Origin: JAVKFY01 sp040223615
GTDB lineage: Bacteria; Pseudomonadota; Alphaproteobacteria; GCA-2731375
Direction: 5' to 3'
DNA: 64,000 bases
Assembly: GCA_040223615.1 (NCBI GenBank)
Contig: JAVKFY010000081.1
Location: 62,001-126,000, forward strand
In this document: positions 9,471-18,846 of the stretch, in pieces
How positions within the stretch are numbered: position 1 is the stretch's first letter
Layout: every line of letters starts with the position of its first letter
The notes under the pieces: generated by a model
What the model was told of the DNA's origin: nothing
The model's input: only the letters and a program-made list of their open reading frames with translations
Database searches by the model: none
Position numbers and translations under genes: made by a program

Positions 9471-11518
9471 GCCGTCTTGTTGGTTGCGATGTCGGCGGCA
9501 CGTTCACCGACCTGATCATGCTGGACGACGACGCCGGGACGGTGCGCGTCGCCAAGGTGCCGACCACGGTGGAGAACCAGGCCTTCGGTTTCATGGCCGC
9601 GCTGGCCGGTGCCGAGGTCGACCTGGCGACGCTCGACCTGATCATCCACGGCACCACGACAACCACCAACGCGCTGCTGGAGCGCAAGATCGCGCGCTGC
9701 GGCCTGATCACCACCGCCGGCTTTCGCGACGTGCTGGAGCTGGGCCGGCGCACGCGCCCGAACCCCTACGGCATGACCGGCACCTTCACGCCGCTGATCG
9801 GCCGTCTCGACCGGCTGGAAGTGCCGGAGCGGCTGGACGCGGCCGGCGAGGTGCTGACGCCGCTGGACGAGGACGCGGTGCGCGACGCCGCCCGGCAGCT
9901 GGCCGAGGCCGGCTGCGAGAGCCTGGTGATCCACTTTCTGCATGCCTACGTGAACCCGGCGCACGAGTTGCGCGCAGCCGAAATCGCCGCCGAGGTCTGG
10001 CCCAACCCCTTCATCACCACCGGCCACGCCATCCTGGCGCAGTTCCGCGAGTACGAGCGCGGCGTCGCGGCGGCGGTGAACGGCGCCATCCGTCCGGTGC
10101 TCGACCGTTACGTCCGCCGCCTGCGCAACGAGCTGTCGGAAGGCGGCTACGCCAGGGATCTGCTGGTGATGCAGGGCAACGGCGGCTCGGTCTCGTCGGC
10201 GATCGTCGCCGAAACCGCGATCAACACGGTGATGTCGGGGCCGGCGTCGGGCGTGATCGCGGCGGCCTATACCGGCGCCAACAGCGGCTATCCCGACGTC
10301 ATCACCTACGACATGGGCGGCACCAGTTCCGACGTCGGCCTGATCCGCGGCGGCATCCCGTCGACCAGCGCCGAGCTGCAGCTCGAATACGGCATGCCGA
10401 TCCACGTGCCGATGGTCGACGTGCACTCCATCGGGGCCGGCGGCGGCTCCATCGCCTTCATCAACGATGCTGGCCTGCTGCAGGTCGGGCCGCGCTCGGC
10501 CGGCGCCACGCCGGGGCCGATCTGCTACGGTCGCGGTGGCACCGAGCCGACCATCACCGACGCCAATCTGGTGCTCGGGCGACTCAACCCGGACCGGCTG
10601 CTTGCGGTCGACAACCCGGTCAGCCTGGACGACGTGCGCGCCCGCATGGTCGAGGCCGTCGGCCAGCACCTCGGTCTCGACGCCGAGGCCGCGGCCGCGG
10701 CCATCGTCCACGTCGGCAACAACCGCATGGCCGGCGCCATGCGCATGGTCAGCCTGGCGCGCGGCCACGACCCGCGCGACTTCGCGCTGTTCGCCTTCGG
10801 CGGCGCCGGCCCGTTGCACGCGGTGGCGCTGGCGCGCGAGCTGGCGATCCCGCGCGTTCTGGTGCCGGCGCGGCCGGGCATCACCAACGCCATCGGCTGC
10901 GTCGTCGCCGACCTGCGCCATGACTACGTCCGCACGCTGAACAAGCCGCTGGCCGAGGTCGACATGTCCGAGGTCGCCGAGGCCCTGCGCGCGCAGATCG
11001 CCGAGGGCCGGGCGATGCTGGAGCGCGAGGGCGCCGAGATCGAGCGCGTCGAGTTGATCCACGACGCCGGCATGCAGTTCCAGGGCCAGAGCCACATGCT
11101 CACCGTCGCGATTCCCCAGGTCGAGATCACCCGCGAGGCGCTGCAAGAAGCCTTCGAGCGGGTCTACTACGACCGCTTCGCCCTGCGATTGCCGGAGATC
11201 AAGGCGGTCCTGGTCAGCCTGCATACCGCCGTCATCGGCCGCCGCAAACGTGTCGGGCTGGACAGCCTGATGGAGGCCGACCGCCGGGCCGCGACCGTGG
11301 CCGACGCCCAGTTCGGTGCACGCCAGGTCTGGTACGATGACGGCACCCAGACGACGCCGATATTCAGCCGCGAGGCGCTGCCGCTCGGTGCCACCTTCAC
11401 CGGCCCGGCCATCGTCGAACAGCTCGACAGCACCACGGTGATCGACCCCGACTGCACCGTGACCGTCGACGACGTCGGCAATATGATCATCACCGTGCCG
11501 CAGCGGAGCGCCCGATGA
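9467..11518 (+). CDS. hyuA: Hydantoinase/oxoprolinase family protein, HyuA-type subunit
   Basis: 683 residues, starting in an ATGA overlap. The N-terminal Hydant_A_N part opens with VGCDVGGTFTDLIML and has HGTTTTTNALLERK; the central part has YDMGGTSSDVGLI and FGGAGPLHA, typical of the ATP-binding actin-like fold of HyuA, 5-oxoprolinase and acetone/acetophenone carboxylases. With HyuB it normally forms an ATP-dependent enzyme that opens or carboxylates small amides, lactams or ketones. In this operon a lactam ring-opening role after ring reduction is the simplest reading. Confidence 0.92.
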   Translation: MSRLVGCDVGGTFTDLIMLDDDAGTVRVAKVPTTVENQAFGFMAALAGAEVDLATLDLIIHGTTTTTNALLERKIARCGLITTAGFRDVLELGRRTRPNPYGMTGTFTPLIGRLDRLEVPERLDAAGEVLTPLDEDAVRDAARQLAEAGCESLVIHFLHAYVNPAHELRAAEIAAEVWPNPFITTGHAILAQFREYERGVAAAVNGAIRPVLDRYVRRLRNELSEGGYARDLLVMQGNGGSVSSAIVAETAINTVMSGPASGVIAAAYTGANSGYPDVITYDMGGTSSDVGLIRGGIPSTSAELQLEYGMPIHVPMVDVHSIGAGGGSIAFINDAGLLQVGPRSAGATPGPICYGRGGTEPTITDANLVLGRLNPDRLLAVDNPVSLDDVRARMVEAVGQHLGLDAEAAAAAIVHVGNNRMAGAMRMVSLARGHDPRDFALFAFGGAGPLHAVALARELAIPRVLVPARPGITNAIGCVVADLRHDYVRTLNKPLAEVDMSEVAEALRAQIAEGRAMLEREGAEIERVELIHDAGMQFQGQSHMLTVAIPQVEITREALQEAFERVYYDRFALRLPEIKAVLVSLHTAVIGRRKRVGLDSLMEADRRAATVADAQFGARQVWYDDGTQTTPIFSREALPLGATFTGPAIVEQLDSTTVIDPDCTVTVDDVGNMIITVPQRSAR

Positions 11519-13254
11519 GCGAAATCGATCCGGTTACCCTGGTCGTAATCCAGAATGGCCTGCAGCAGGTCTGCAACGAGATGGACCTGGCCTTCCAGCG
11601 CTCGGCCTTCTCGCCGGTGATCGCCGAGGCGATGGACCGCTCAGACGGCATTTATGACCGTCGCGACGGCGCCCTGATCGCGCAAGGCGAGCTTGGCCTG
11701 CCGATCTTCGTCGGCACCATGCAGTATTCCACCCGCACGGTGATCGAGCGCGCCAGGAACGTGGTCCCGGGCGATGTCTACATCGTCAACGACCCCTATC
11801 TTGGCGGCACGCACCTGATGGACGTGCGCATGGCCAAGCCGTTCTACTACGAGGGCGAGCTGTTCTGCTGGCTGTCCAACACCGGCCACTGGCGCGATAC
11901 CGGCGGCGCGGTGCCAGGCGGCTTCTCGGCCAACGCCACCGAGGTGGAGCAGGAGGGCCTGCGCCTGCCGCCGGTCAAGCTGTTCAAGGCCGGCGTGCTG
12001 GACGAGGAGATACGCGACATCATCCTCTCCAACATCCGCGTCGCGGGCGAAACCATCGGCGATATCAAGGCCCAGGCCGCCGCGCTCGATGTCGGTGAGC
12101 GGCGTTTGACCGAATTGCTCGACCGCTACGGCAAGGACGTGGTGGAGCAGGCGATCGGCGAACTGCGCGGCCGCGCGGCGCAGCAGATGCGGGCCAAGAT
12201 CGCGGAACTGCCCGACGGCACCTACGAGAGCGTCGCGTGGGTCGATAGCGATGGCGTCGTCGACGAGCCGCTGAAGATCGCGCTGACCCTGAAGAAGGAC
12301 GGCGGCGACCTGTACTTCGACTTCACCGGGTCGAGCGCGCCTTGCAAGGGCCCGATGAACTCGGTCATCGCCACCACGCATTCCGCCGTCTACCTCGCGA
12401 TCAAGCATATTTTCCCCGAGGTGCCGATCAATGCCGGCACCTACGAGCCGTTGCACATCGCCGACTGCCACGGCACCTTCCTGCACGCCGAGTATCCCCG
12501 CCCGGTGTCCGGTTGCGCGGCGGAGGTCAGCCAGCGCATCGCCGAAGCCGTCTTCGCCGCGATGGCGCAGGCGGTGCCGGAGAAGCTGTTCGCGGCACCT
12601 GCCGGCACGTCGGGCAACCTGGCTCTGGGCGGCGTCGACGACCGCACCGGCAAGCCGTTCGTGATGTACCTGTTCACCGGCGGCGGCTATGGCGGCAACG
12701 CCGACACCGACGGCCTGACCAACGGCTGCTCCACCATCGGCATTTCCACCATGCAGCCGATCGAGATTTTGGAGCAGCGCTACCCGGTGCTGTTCGAGGA
12801 CTTCTCGTTGCGCGAAGGTTCCGGTGGTGCCGGCGAACAGCGCGGCGGCTTCGGCGTGAACTACCGCATCAGGATCAGGGACGCCTGGGGCCGCGCGTCG
12901 TTCGTCATGGACCACGGCCGCTACGGCCCGCAAGGCGTGCTAGGCGGCGCCGACGGCGCGCCCAACCGCGTCGTCATCCATCAGGGCGGTGTCGCCTACC
13001 ATCCGCCGCACCTGTCCAAGGACCAGGACATCGCCGTCGGCCCCGGCGACGTGATGGAGGTGGCGACGCCCGGCGGTGGTGGCTACGGCATGGCGGCCGA
13101 ACGCGCGCCGGAGGCCGTCGCCAGCGACGTGCGCCGCGGCTACTACACCGTCGACGAGGCGCGCGACCTGTGGCAAGTGGCACTCACCCCGGAGAACCAC
13201 GTCGACCCCGACGCCACCGCCAGGTTGCGAGGCACCGGCGCGGCGGCGGAGTAG
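11515..13254 (+). CDS. hyuB: Hydantoinase B/oxoprolinase family protein, HyuB-type subunit
   Basis: 579 residues, ATGA overlap with hyuA. It starts with the family's IDPVTLVVIQNGLQQVCNEMD, contains NDPYLGGTHLMDV near residue 90 and ends with the glycine-rich TPGGGGYG. This is the full-length HyuB partner of the preceding HyuA. It is the last gene of the six-gene chain; a hairpin follows about 40 bases after the stop. No transporter or regulator belongs to the chain, so uptake and control must come from elsewhere. Confidence 0.92.
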   Translation: MSEIDPVTLVVIQNGLQQVCNEMDLAFQRSAFSPVIAEAMDRSDGIYDRRDGALIAQGELGLPIFVGTMQYSTRTVIERARNVVPGDVYIVNDPYLGGTHLMDVRMAKPFYYEGELFCWLSNTGHWRDTGGAVPGGFSANATEVEQEGLRLPPVKLFKAGVLDEEIRDIILSNIRVAGETIGDIKAQAAALDVGERRLTELLDRYGKDVVEQAIGELRGRAAQQMRAKIAELPDGTYESVAWVDSDGVVDEPLKIALTLKKDGGDLYFDFTGSSAPCKGPMNSVIATTHSAVYLAIKHIFPEVPINAGTYEPLHIADCHGTFLHAEYPRPVSGCAAEVSQRIAEAVFAAMAQAVPEKLFAAPAGTSGNLALGGVDDRTGKPFVMYLFTGGGYGGNADTDGLTNGCSTIGISTMQPIEILEQRYPVLFEDFSLREGSGGAGEQRGGFGVNYRIRIRDAWGRASFVMDHGRYGPQGVLGGADGAPNRVVIHQGGVAYHPPHLSKDQDIAVGPGDVMEVATPGGGGYGMAAERAPEAVASDVRRGYYTVDEARDLWQVALTPENHVDPDATARLRGTGAAAE

Positions 13255-13291
13255 GCGCCGCGCGCGTCGAACGACCGACAATCGGCCGCGC

Positions 13292-13310
13292 CCGGGAGCT
13301 TCTCTCCCGG
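13292..13310 (+). terminator. Hairpin after hyuB, possible terminator
   Basis: CCGGGAG (13292-13298) pairs with CTCCCGG (13304-13310) around a 5-base loop. It stands 38 bases past the hyuB stop. No T-tract follows, so it is at best a weak intrinsic terminator or an RNA 3'-end stabiliser. The rest of the 200-base gap up to the heme oxygenase gene shows no ORF or clear promoter. Confidence 0.4.
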
Positions 13311-13454
13311 CATAAGTAGAATCGTTCGAGGTTTGCGGCGTTATCCGTTCTTGATGGTCACGGATTCGACCTGCGATCGGTGGATGAACCCGGTATTCGG
13401 CTTCAAGTAATATGTGAGGCGTGCATGTCGTTCATGACCGTCTAGAATGCCCCC

Positions 13455-14033
13455 GTGTTGAGAGAAGAACTGAAACGCCGAACCGCGGCGGCGCATTCCC
13501 AGGTCGACGCGCTATACGGCCGATTGGACATCGCTGCCGAGCCGGGGCTGACGCACTTCCTGGCCGCCCACTTATTGGCGCTGTCGTCGATCGCGAAGGC
13601 ACGGCCGGCACCGCCGGCCGGGATGCCGAGCATCGGCATGGCGCGGTTGCGCGGACTGCTGGCAGCGGACCTGGCAAGCCTGGATCGCGCCGTCGATGTC
13701 GACCGCGCACCGGCGATGGCAACGCCCCGCGATCCGATCGGAGTCGCCTATGTCGTGGGCGGCTCGCGTCTCGGTACGGCGGTGTTGCGGACACATTGGC
13801 GGCGCGGCGACGCGCCCCGGGTCAGGACCGCGGGGCGCTACCTGGCGGACCAGGAGGGCTTGCGCGACTGGCGGCGGCTGGTGTCGTATCTAGACAGCCT
13901 GACCGCGACGCCGAAAAGGGCGGATGAGATCGTCGCGGGCGCGTTGTCGGTGTTCGCCTGTTTCGAGGCCGCTTTCCGCATCGCACCCGACGCGTTGCTG
14001 AACACTCGAGTCGAAGATGCCGCAGCCATATAA
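13455..14033 (+). CDS. bphO: Biliverdin-producing heme oxygenase
   Basis: 192 residues, start GTG at 13455 (reading GTG TTG AGA GAA GAA CTG). The N-terminal LKRRTAAAHSQVDALYGRLD includes the proximal heme-ligand histidine in the family context (AHSQVD), and YVVGGSRLGTAVL matches the distal-helix glycine motif of heme oxygenases. It would open heme to biliverdin in the cytoplasm. It overlaps the bacteriophytochrome gene by 17 bases, the usual operon for making the chromophore next to its photoreceptor. The protein is diverged, as is common for phytochrome-linked oxygenases, but the context makes the call firm. Confidence 0.87.
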   Translation: MLREELKRRTAAAHSQVDALYGRLDIAAEPGLTHFLAAHLLALSSIAKARPAPPAGMPSIGMARLRGLLAADLASLDRAVDVDRAPAMATPRDPIGVAYVVGGSRLGTAVLRTHWRRGDAPRVRTAGRYLADQEGLRDWRRLVSYLDSLTATPKRADEIVAGALSVFACFEAAFRIAPDALLNTRVEDAAAI

Positions 14034-16578
14034 TCCCCAGGACATCGACCTGACCAACTGCGATCGCGAGCCGATCCATATGCTCGGCCGCGTGCAGCCG
14101 TTCGGCTGCCTTGTGTCAGTGTCGAACGACTGGATCGTCAATCATGTCTCCGTCAACGTCTCCGACCTGCTCGGCGTCGACGGGCAAGCCATGATCGGCG
14201 AGCAGCTCACGTCGTACCTGTCCGCGGACGCGATCCACGAGATCCGCGGCCGGTTGAGCCTCATGGGCGACGGGGATTCCGTCGAGCGCGCCTTCGGGGT
14301 CGACGTGATGGGCGACGGTCGATGCTTCGATGTGGCGGTGCACATCTCGGGCCGCTCGATCGTGATGGAATTCGAGCCGAGCGATCCGGGATCGAGCCAG
14401 GACTACCTGTCCAGCATTCGCGCGATGATCGGGCGTCTGCAGCGTCTGGAGGCGATCGAGCCGATCAGCACGTCGGCCGCCCGATACCTGAAGGCGTTGA
14501 GCGGGTTCGACCGGGTGATGGTGTACCGTTTCTCCCCCGACGGGTCGGGCGAAGTCATCGCCGAAGCCTGCAACCCGGACGTCGAATCGTATCTCGGGCT
14601 GCGGTATCCGGCGTCCGACATCCCGCGCCAGGCGCGTGAACTGTACCGCCGCAACTTGCTGCGCATCATCAGCGACGTCGATGGGGAGACCGTGCCGGTC
14701 GTCCCGGCAACCGACATGAACGGCGAGCCGCTCGACCTGTCGCTGAGCGGTCTGCGGGCGGTGTCGCCGATTCACCTCGAGTACCTCCGGAACATGGGCG
14801 TCCAGGCTTCGATGTCGATTTCGATCCTGCGTCGCGGGGAACTCTGGGGCTTGTTCGCATGCCATCACTACGCGCCACGGGTATTGTCGTACGATCTGAG
14901 AACCGCACTCGGTCTGTTCGGCGAGTGGTTCGCCTTCATCATCGATCAACGCCTGAATGACGAGGCGCAACGTCAATCGGCCAGCGCCCGGGCGCTGCAC
15001 GACCGGATCATGGCGCAGATCTCGGACGGCACGTCGATCCGCGACCAGTTCCAGTTCATCAGCGAGGCGCTGACCTCGGTGATCTCGTGCGATGGCGTTG
15101 TCGCACTGGTCGACGGCAGCTTCCAGCGCCTGGGACGGACACCGACCGAGGCCGAGTTTCGGCCACTGGCGCGGATGTTGAACACCAACACCCAGAACAA
15201 GGTGTACGCCACCGATCATCTTGCCGAGGCCTATCCGCCGGCCGCCGAGATGTCGGATCGCGCCGCCGGCATCCTGGCGATACCCGTGTCACGGTTACCA
15301 CGCGACTATCTGGTGCTGTTCCGTGGCGAGCTGGCGCGGATGGTGAACTGGGCCGGCAATCCGGAAAAGCCGGTCGAGATCGGACCAAACGGTGCCCGGT
15401 TGACGCCCCGCAAGAGCTTCGAGCTATGGCGGGAGGTGGTGCGCGATCGGTCGGCGCCGTGGACCGAAGGCGAGATCGCCGCGGCGGAGGCGCTACGGAT
15501 CACCCTCCTGGAAGTGGTGCTGAGGCTGGCGGAAGTTGCCAACAAGGACCGCGCGAAGGCTCACGAACGTCAGCAGACGCTGATATCCGAGCTGAACCAC
15601 CGTGTGCGCAATATCCTGCACCTGATCCGGGGCCTGGTGGCACAAAGTGCCGCCGAGACGTCGTCGGTGTCGGACCTGACCGAGGTCATCGGTGGGCGGA
15701 TCAACGCGCTGGCGCGCGCGCACGATCAGATCACCCGCACCAACTGGGCGTCGGCCCCGCTGCGGGAACTGATCGAAACCGAGTTCACGGCCTACGTCGC
15801 GGGCGATCTCGAAAGAGTGGAGATCGCCGGACGCGACGTCATGTTGAAGCCGGTCGCGTTCACGACGCTGGCGCTGGTTCTCCACGAACTGGTCACCAAT
15901 TCAGCGAAATACGGCGCGCTGTCGAGCGCCGGCGGTCGGGTACGGGTCGAGATTGCCGACAAAGACGGTGACCTGGCCCTCGCCTGGCGCGAACGGGATG
16001 GGCCACCGGTGCTGGCACCGGCACGGCGCGGCTTCGGTTCGACGATCATCGAGAACGCGGTGCCGTTCGACCTGCAGGGCCAGGCCGACGTGCGGTTCAA
16101 TCCAACCGGTGTCGAGGCCGATTACGTGATTCCCCGCGGCTATGTCGACCGGTTCCTGGGCGATCGCAGTTGCCGGCCCGAGGCCGCGGCGTCGGCGCCG
16201 TCGGCGAGCACGCCGATAACCGGAGCGGCGCTCGTGGTCGAGGACAACCTGATCATCGCAATGGAAGCCGAACAGCAATTGCTGGAACTCGGCGTCAGCA
16301 AGGTGCACGTGGCATCGACGGTCGAGGCGGCATTGCGGACGCTGGACCAGCACGAGATCGAGTTCGCCATGCTGGACGTCAACCTTGGCAACCAGACCAG
16401 TCGCGCGATTGCCGAACGGCTGCGCGAGGACGGCATTCCGTTCGCCTATGCCACCGGCTATGCACGGCAGGAAATGAAGACGGACATGCTTCCGGACGTG
16501 CCGACGATCCGCAAGCCGTTCGATCGCGCCGCGATCGCCGCCGCGATGAACGCCGCGGTGCAGGCCCAGCGGTCGTAG
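14017..16578 (+). CDS. bphP: Bacteriophytochrome hybrid histidine kinase (PAS-GAF-PHY-HWE kinase-receiver)
   Basis: 853 residues. The biliverdin-binding cysteine is C15 in TNCDREPIH. The PAS-2 region is followed by a GAF domain with PASDIP at 198-203, PIHLEYL at 251-257 and the CHH motif at 282-284. The PHY tongue carries PRKSF at 464-468. The kinase is of the HWE/HisKA_2 class: phospho-accepting H528 in ELNHRVRN, the N-box HELVTNSAKYGALS, and WRERDGPPV. A C-terminal receiver has phospho-acceptor D787 in MLDVNLG and the conserved K in IRKPF. It should be a red/far-red light sensor. No separate response regulator or photosynthesis gene is in the window, so the output is unknown. Confidence 0.95.
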   Translation: MPQPYNPQDIDLTNCDREPIHMLGRVQPFGCLVSVSNDWIVNHVSVNVSDLLGVDGQAMIGEQLTSYLSADAIHEIRGRLSLMGDGDSVERAFGVDVMGDGRCFDVAVHISGRSIVMEFEPSDPGSSQDYLSSIRAMIGRLQRLEAIEPISTSAARYLKALSGFDRVMVYRFSPDGSGEVIAEACNPDVESYLGLRYPASDIPRQARELYRRNLLRIISDVDGETVPVVPATDMNGEPLDLSLSGLRAVSPIHLEYLRNMGVQASMSISILRRGELWGLFACHHYAPRVLSYDLRTALGLFGEWFAFIIDQRLNDEAQRQSASARALHDRIMAQISDGTSIRDQFQFISEALTSVISCDGVVALVDGSFQRLGRTPTEAEFRPLARMLNTNTQNKVYATDHLAEAYPPAAEMSDRAAGILAIPVSRLPRDYLVLFRGELARMVNWAGNPEKPVEIGPNGARLTPRKSFELWREVVRDRSAPWTEGEIAAAEALRITLLEVVLRLAEVANKDRAKAHERQQTLISELNHRVRNILHLIRGLVAQSAAETSSVSDLTEVIGGRINALARAHDQITRTNWASAPLRELIETEFTAYVAGDLERVEIAGRDVMLKPVAFTTLALVLHELVTNSAKYGALSSAGGRVRVEIADKDGDLALAWRERDGPPVLAPARRGFGSTIIENAVPFDLQGQADVRFNPTGVEADYVIPRGYVDRFLGDRSCRPEAAASAPSASTPITGAALVVEDNLIIAMEAEQQLLELGVSKVHVASTVEAALRTLDQHEIEFAMLDVNLGNQTSRAIAERLREDGIPFAYATGYARQEMKTDMLPDVPTIRKPFDRAAIAAAMNAAVQAQRS

Positions 16579-16650
16579 CCGGCGCCGTCATATGCGTTGG
16601 CAGTGCCGGCGCTGTATACTGCGGCCGGCTCCCGCACCCCGAGAAGACGC

Positions 16651-17886
16651 ATGTTCGTAACCGACAACCTGACCGCCGAGCGGCCGACTTTCGTCACGCA
16701 CCTGTCGTGCGGCTATACCGGCGAGCGCTATCCCGCCGACGTGCTGCACAACCTGTCGGCGGCCGGCAAGCCACTGCTTGTGCACTATGACCTCGACGGC
16801 GTGCGCGAGGCGCTTTCCCGCGATGCACTGGCCGATCGGCCAGCGGATTTCTGGCGCTACCGCGAACTGTTGCCAGTGCGCAAGGCCGAGAACGTTGTGT
16901 CGTTGGGCGAGGTGCTGACACCGCTGCTGCCGCTGCCTGGGCTCGGCGGCGATGTCTGGGTCAAGGACGAGGGCCGGCTACCGACCGGGTCGTTCAAGGC
17001 CCGTGGCCTGGCCATGGCGGTCTCGATGGCCAAGGAACTGGGCGTGACGCGCATGGCGATGCCGACCAACGGCAATGCCGGCGCCGCGCTGGCGGCCTAC
17101 GCGGCAGCCGCCGGCATCGAGGCCTACGTGTTCTGCCCCGACGACACGCCGGAAGTGAACGTGCGCGAGATCGCCGCCCAGGGCGCCAAGGTCTGGCGCG
17201 TCAACGGCCTGATCAACGACTGCGGCAAGATCGTCGGCGACGGCAAGGAACAGATGGGGTGGTTCGACACCTCGACCCTGAAGGAGCCGTATCGGATCGA
17301 GGGCAAGAAGACCATGGGCCTGGAACTGGCCGAGCAGTTTGGCTGGCAGTTGCCCGACGTGATCTTCTACCCGACCGGTGGCGGCACCGGCCTGATCGGT
17401 ATGTGGAAGGCCTTCGCCGAACTGGCCGAGCTGGGCTGGATCAACGCCAAAAAGCGTCCGCGCATGGTCGCCGTACAGGCCACCGGCTGCGCCCCCATCG
17501 TCAAGGCCTACGAGGACGGCACCGAGCACGCCGACCTCTGGCAGAACGCCCATACCGTGGCGGCCGGCATTCGCGTGCCGGTGGCGATCGGTGATTTCCT
17601 CATCCTGCGCGCGGTTCGTGACTCGGGTGGTTTCGCGATCGCGGTCGACGACGATGCGATCCTGGCCGCGCGCGACGACGTTGCCGAGAGAACCGGCATG
17701 CTGCTCTGCCCGGAAGGTGCGGCGACCTACGCGGCCTGGCAGCAGTCGGTGGCTGACGGGCGGGTCAAGGCGAACGAGCGCGCGGTGCTCTTCAACTGCG
17801 CCACCGGCCTGAAATACCCTCTGCCGGCGGCCGACCGCGCGCTCGACCGGCATCAGCCCATCGACTACGCGAGCCTGGCGGGATAA
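16651..17886 (+). CDS. Threonine synthase-like PLP-dependent enzyme
   Basis: 411 residues from the ATG at 16651; upstream codons in the same frame have no ribosome binding site. The PLP lysine lies in PTGSFKARG and the phosphate-binding loop is TNGNAGAALAAYAAAAG; PTGGGTGLIGM is the C-terminal PLP loop. A zinc-ribbon-like N-terminus (HLSCGYTGERYPAD) has lost most cysteines. The family converts O-phosphohomoserine to threonine, although paralogues act on other amino acids. A -10-like TATACT lies at 16615-16620, with no good -35. It is followed without a gap by an M14-like hydrolase, which hints at an amino-acid catabolic role rather than housekeeping threonine synthesis. Confidence 0.82.
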   Translation: MFVTDNLTAERPTFVTHLSCGYTGERYPADVLHNLSAAGKPLLVHYDLDGVREALSRDALADRPADFWRYRELLPVRKAENVVSLGEVLTPLLPLPGLGGDVWVKDEGRLPTGSFKARGLAMAVSMAKELGVTRMAMPTNGNAGAALAAYAAAAGIEAYVFCPDDTPEVNVREIAAQGAKVWRVNGLINDCGKIVGDGKEQMGWFDTSTLKEPYRIEGKKTMGLELAEQFGWQLPDVIFYPTGGGTGLIGMWKAFAELAELGWINAKKRPRMVAVQATGCAPIVKAYEDGTEHADLWQNAHTVAAGIRVPVAIGDFLILRAVRDSGGFAIAVDDDAILAARDDVAERTGMLLCPEGAATYAAWQQSVADGRVKANERAVLFNCATGLKYPLPAADRALDRHQPIDYASLAG

Positions 17887-18846
17887 ATGCAGGACATGTT
17901 CGAGGACAGCTTGCCGCTGGAGGTACTGCCGATCGACATCTCCGGCTTGCGCCGGGGCAACGTCGGCGTCGACTACGTGCATCGCTATGCCTCCGGCCGC
18001 GAGGGGCCGCAAGTCATGGTGAACGCGCTGATGCACGGCAACGAGTTGTGCGGCGCGCATGCGCTGACCTGGCTGATGAGCCAGATCGACGGGCCGCAGC
18101 GTGGCACGCTGACGCTGTCCTTCGCCAACGTCGCCGCCTACGAAAGCTTCGACGAGGCGCAGCCGACCGCGTCGCGCTTCGTCGACGAGGACATGAACCG
18201 GCTGTGGACCGCCGAGGTTCTCGACGGCACCCGCCAGTCGGCCGAGCTCGCCCGCGCCCGCGCCTTGCGTCCGCTGCTGGCCGACGCCGACTACCTGCTC
18301 GACATCCACTCCATGCAGCTCGACTGCCCGGCGCTGATGCTCTGCGGCCTGGCGGAGAAGGGCCGGGTGCTGGCCCGCGCGGTCGGCGTGCCGCCGGTGA
18401 TCGTCGCCGACCGTGGTCATGACGCCGGCCGGCGCATGCGCGACTACGAGCATTTCGGCGACCCGGCCGACGCGCGGGCCGCATTGCTGGTCGAGTGCGG
18501 CCAGCACTGGCGCCAGGCCAGCGTCGATATCGCCAAGCAGACTCTGGTCCGTTTCCTCGATCAGTTCGACATGCTGCCCGGCGACTTCGTCGAGGCGCAC
18601 CGTGGCGCGCCGCCGCCACGCGCGCGCATCATCGAGGTGGTCGGCCCCTACACCATCCGCACTGACGACTTCAGCTTCGTCGAGCCCTATCAGGGGCTGG
18701 AGGTGATCCCCAGGGCCGGCACCGTGCTGGGCTACGATGGCGGCGCGCCGGTGGCCACGCCGCACGACAACTGCGTATTGATCATGCCCTCGCGCCGTCT
18801 GCGGACCGGCCAGACAGCGGTGCGTCTCGGACGGTACCTCACCTGA
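17887..18846 (+). CDS. Succinylglutamate desuccinylase/aspartoacylase family protein
   Basis: 319 residues; the ATG directly follows the TAA of the previous gene. Zinc-site signatures of the M14-like AstE/AspA fold are visible: NALMHGNELCGAH (H and E ligands), FVDEDMNRLW and LLDIHSMQ (third ligand H), with a C-terminal beta domain. Members hydrolyse N-acyl amino acids or related amides in the cytoplasm. Coupling to the threonine-synthase-like gene suggests the two act on the same amino-acid derivative. The next gene's proposed start overlaps this stop. Confidence 0.85.
   Translation: MQDMFEDSLPLEVLPIDISGLRRGNVGVDYVHRYASGREGPQVMVNALMHGNELCGAHALTWLMSQIDGPQRGTLTLSFANVAAYESFDEAQPTASRFVDEDMNRLWTAEVLDGTRQSAELARARALRPLLADADYLLDIHSMQLDCPALMLCGLAEKGRVLARAVGVPPVIVADRGHDAGRRMRDYEHFGDPADARAALLVECGQHWRQASVDIAKQTLVRFLDQFDMLPGDFVEAHRGAPPPRARIIEVVGPYTIRTDDFSFVEPYQGLEVIPRAGTVLGYDGGAPVATPHDNCVLIMPSRRLRTGQTAVRLGRYLT

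Noticed and set aside
13311..13454. Possible small RNA or tRNA in the gap before the heme oxygenase gene
   Set aside because: No cloverleaf, conserved TTC-loop or terminator could be found.
16597..16620. TTGGCA followed by TATACT as a promoter for the threonine-synthase-like gene
   Set aside because: The spacer is only 12 bases, too short for a normal sigma-70 promoter; only the -10 half is noted in the gene entry.
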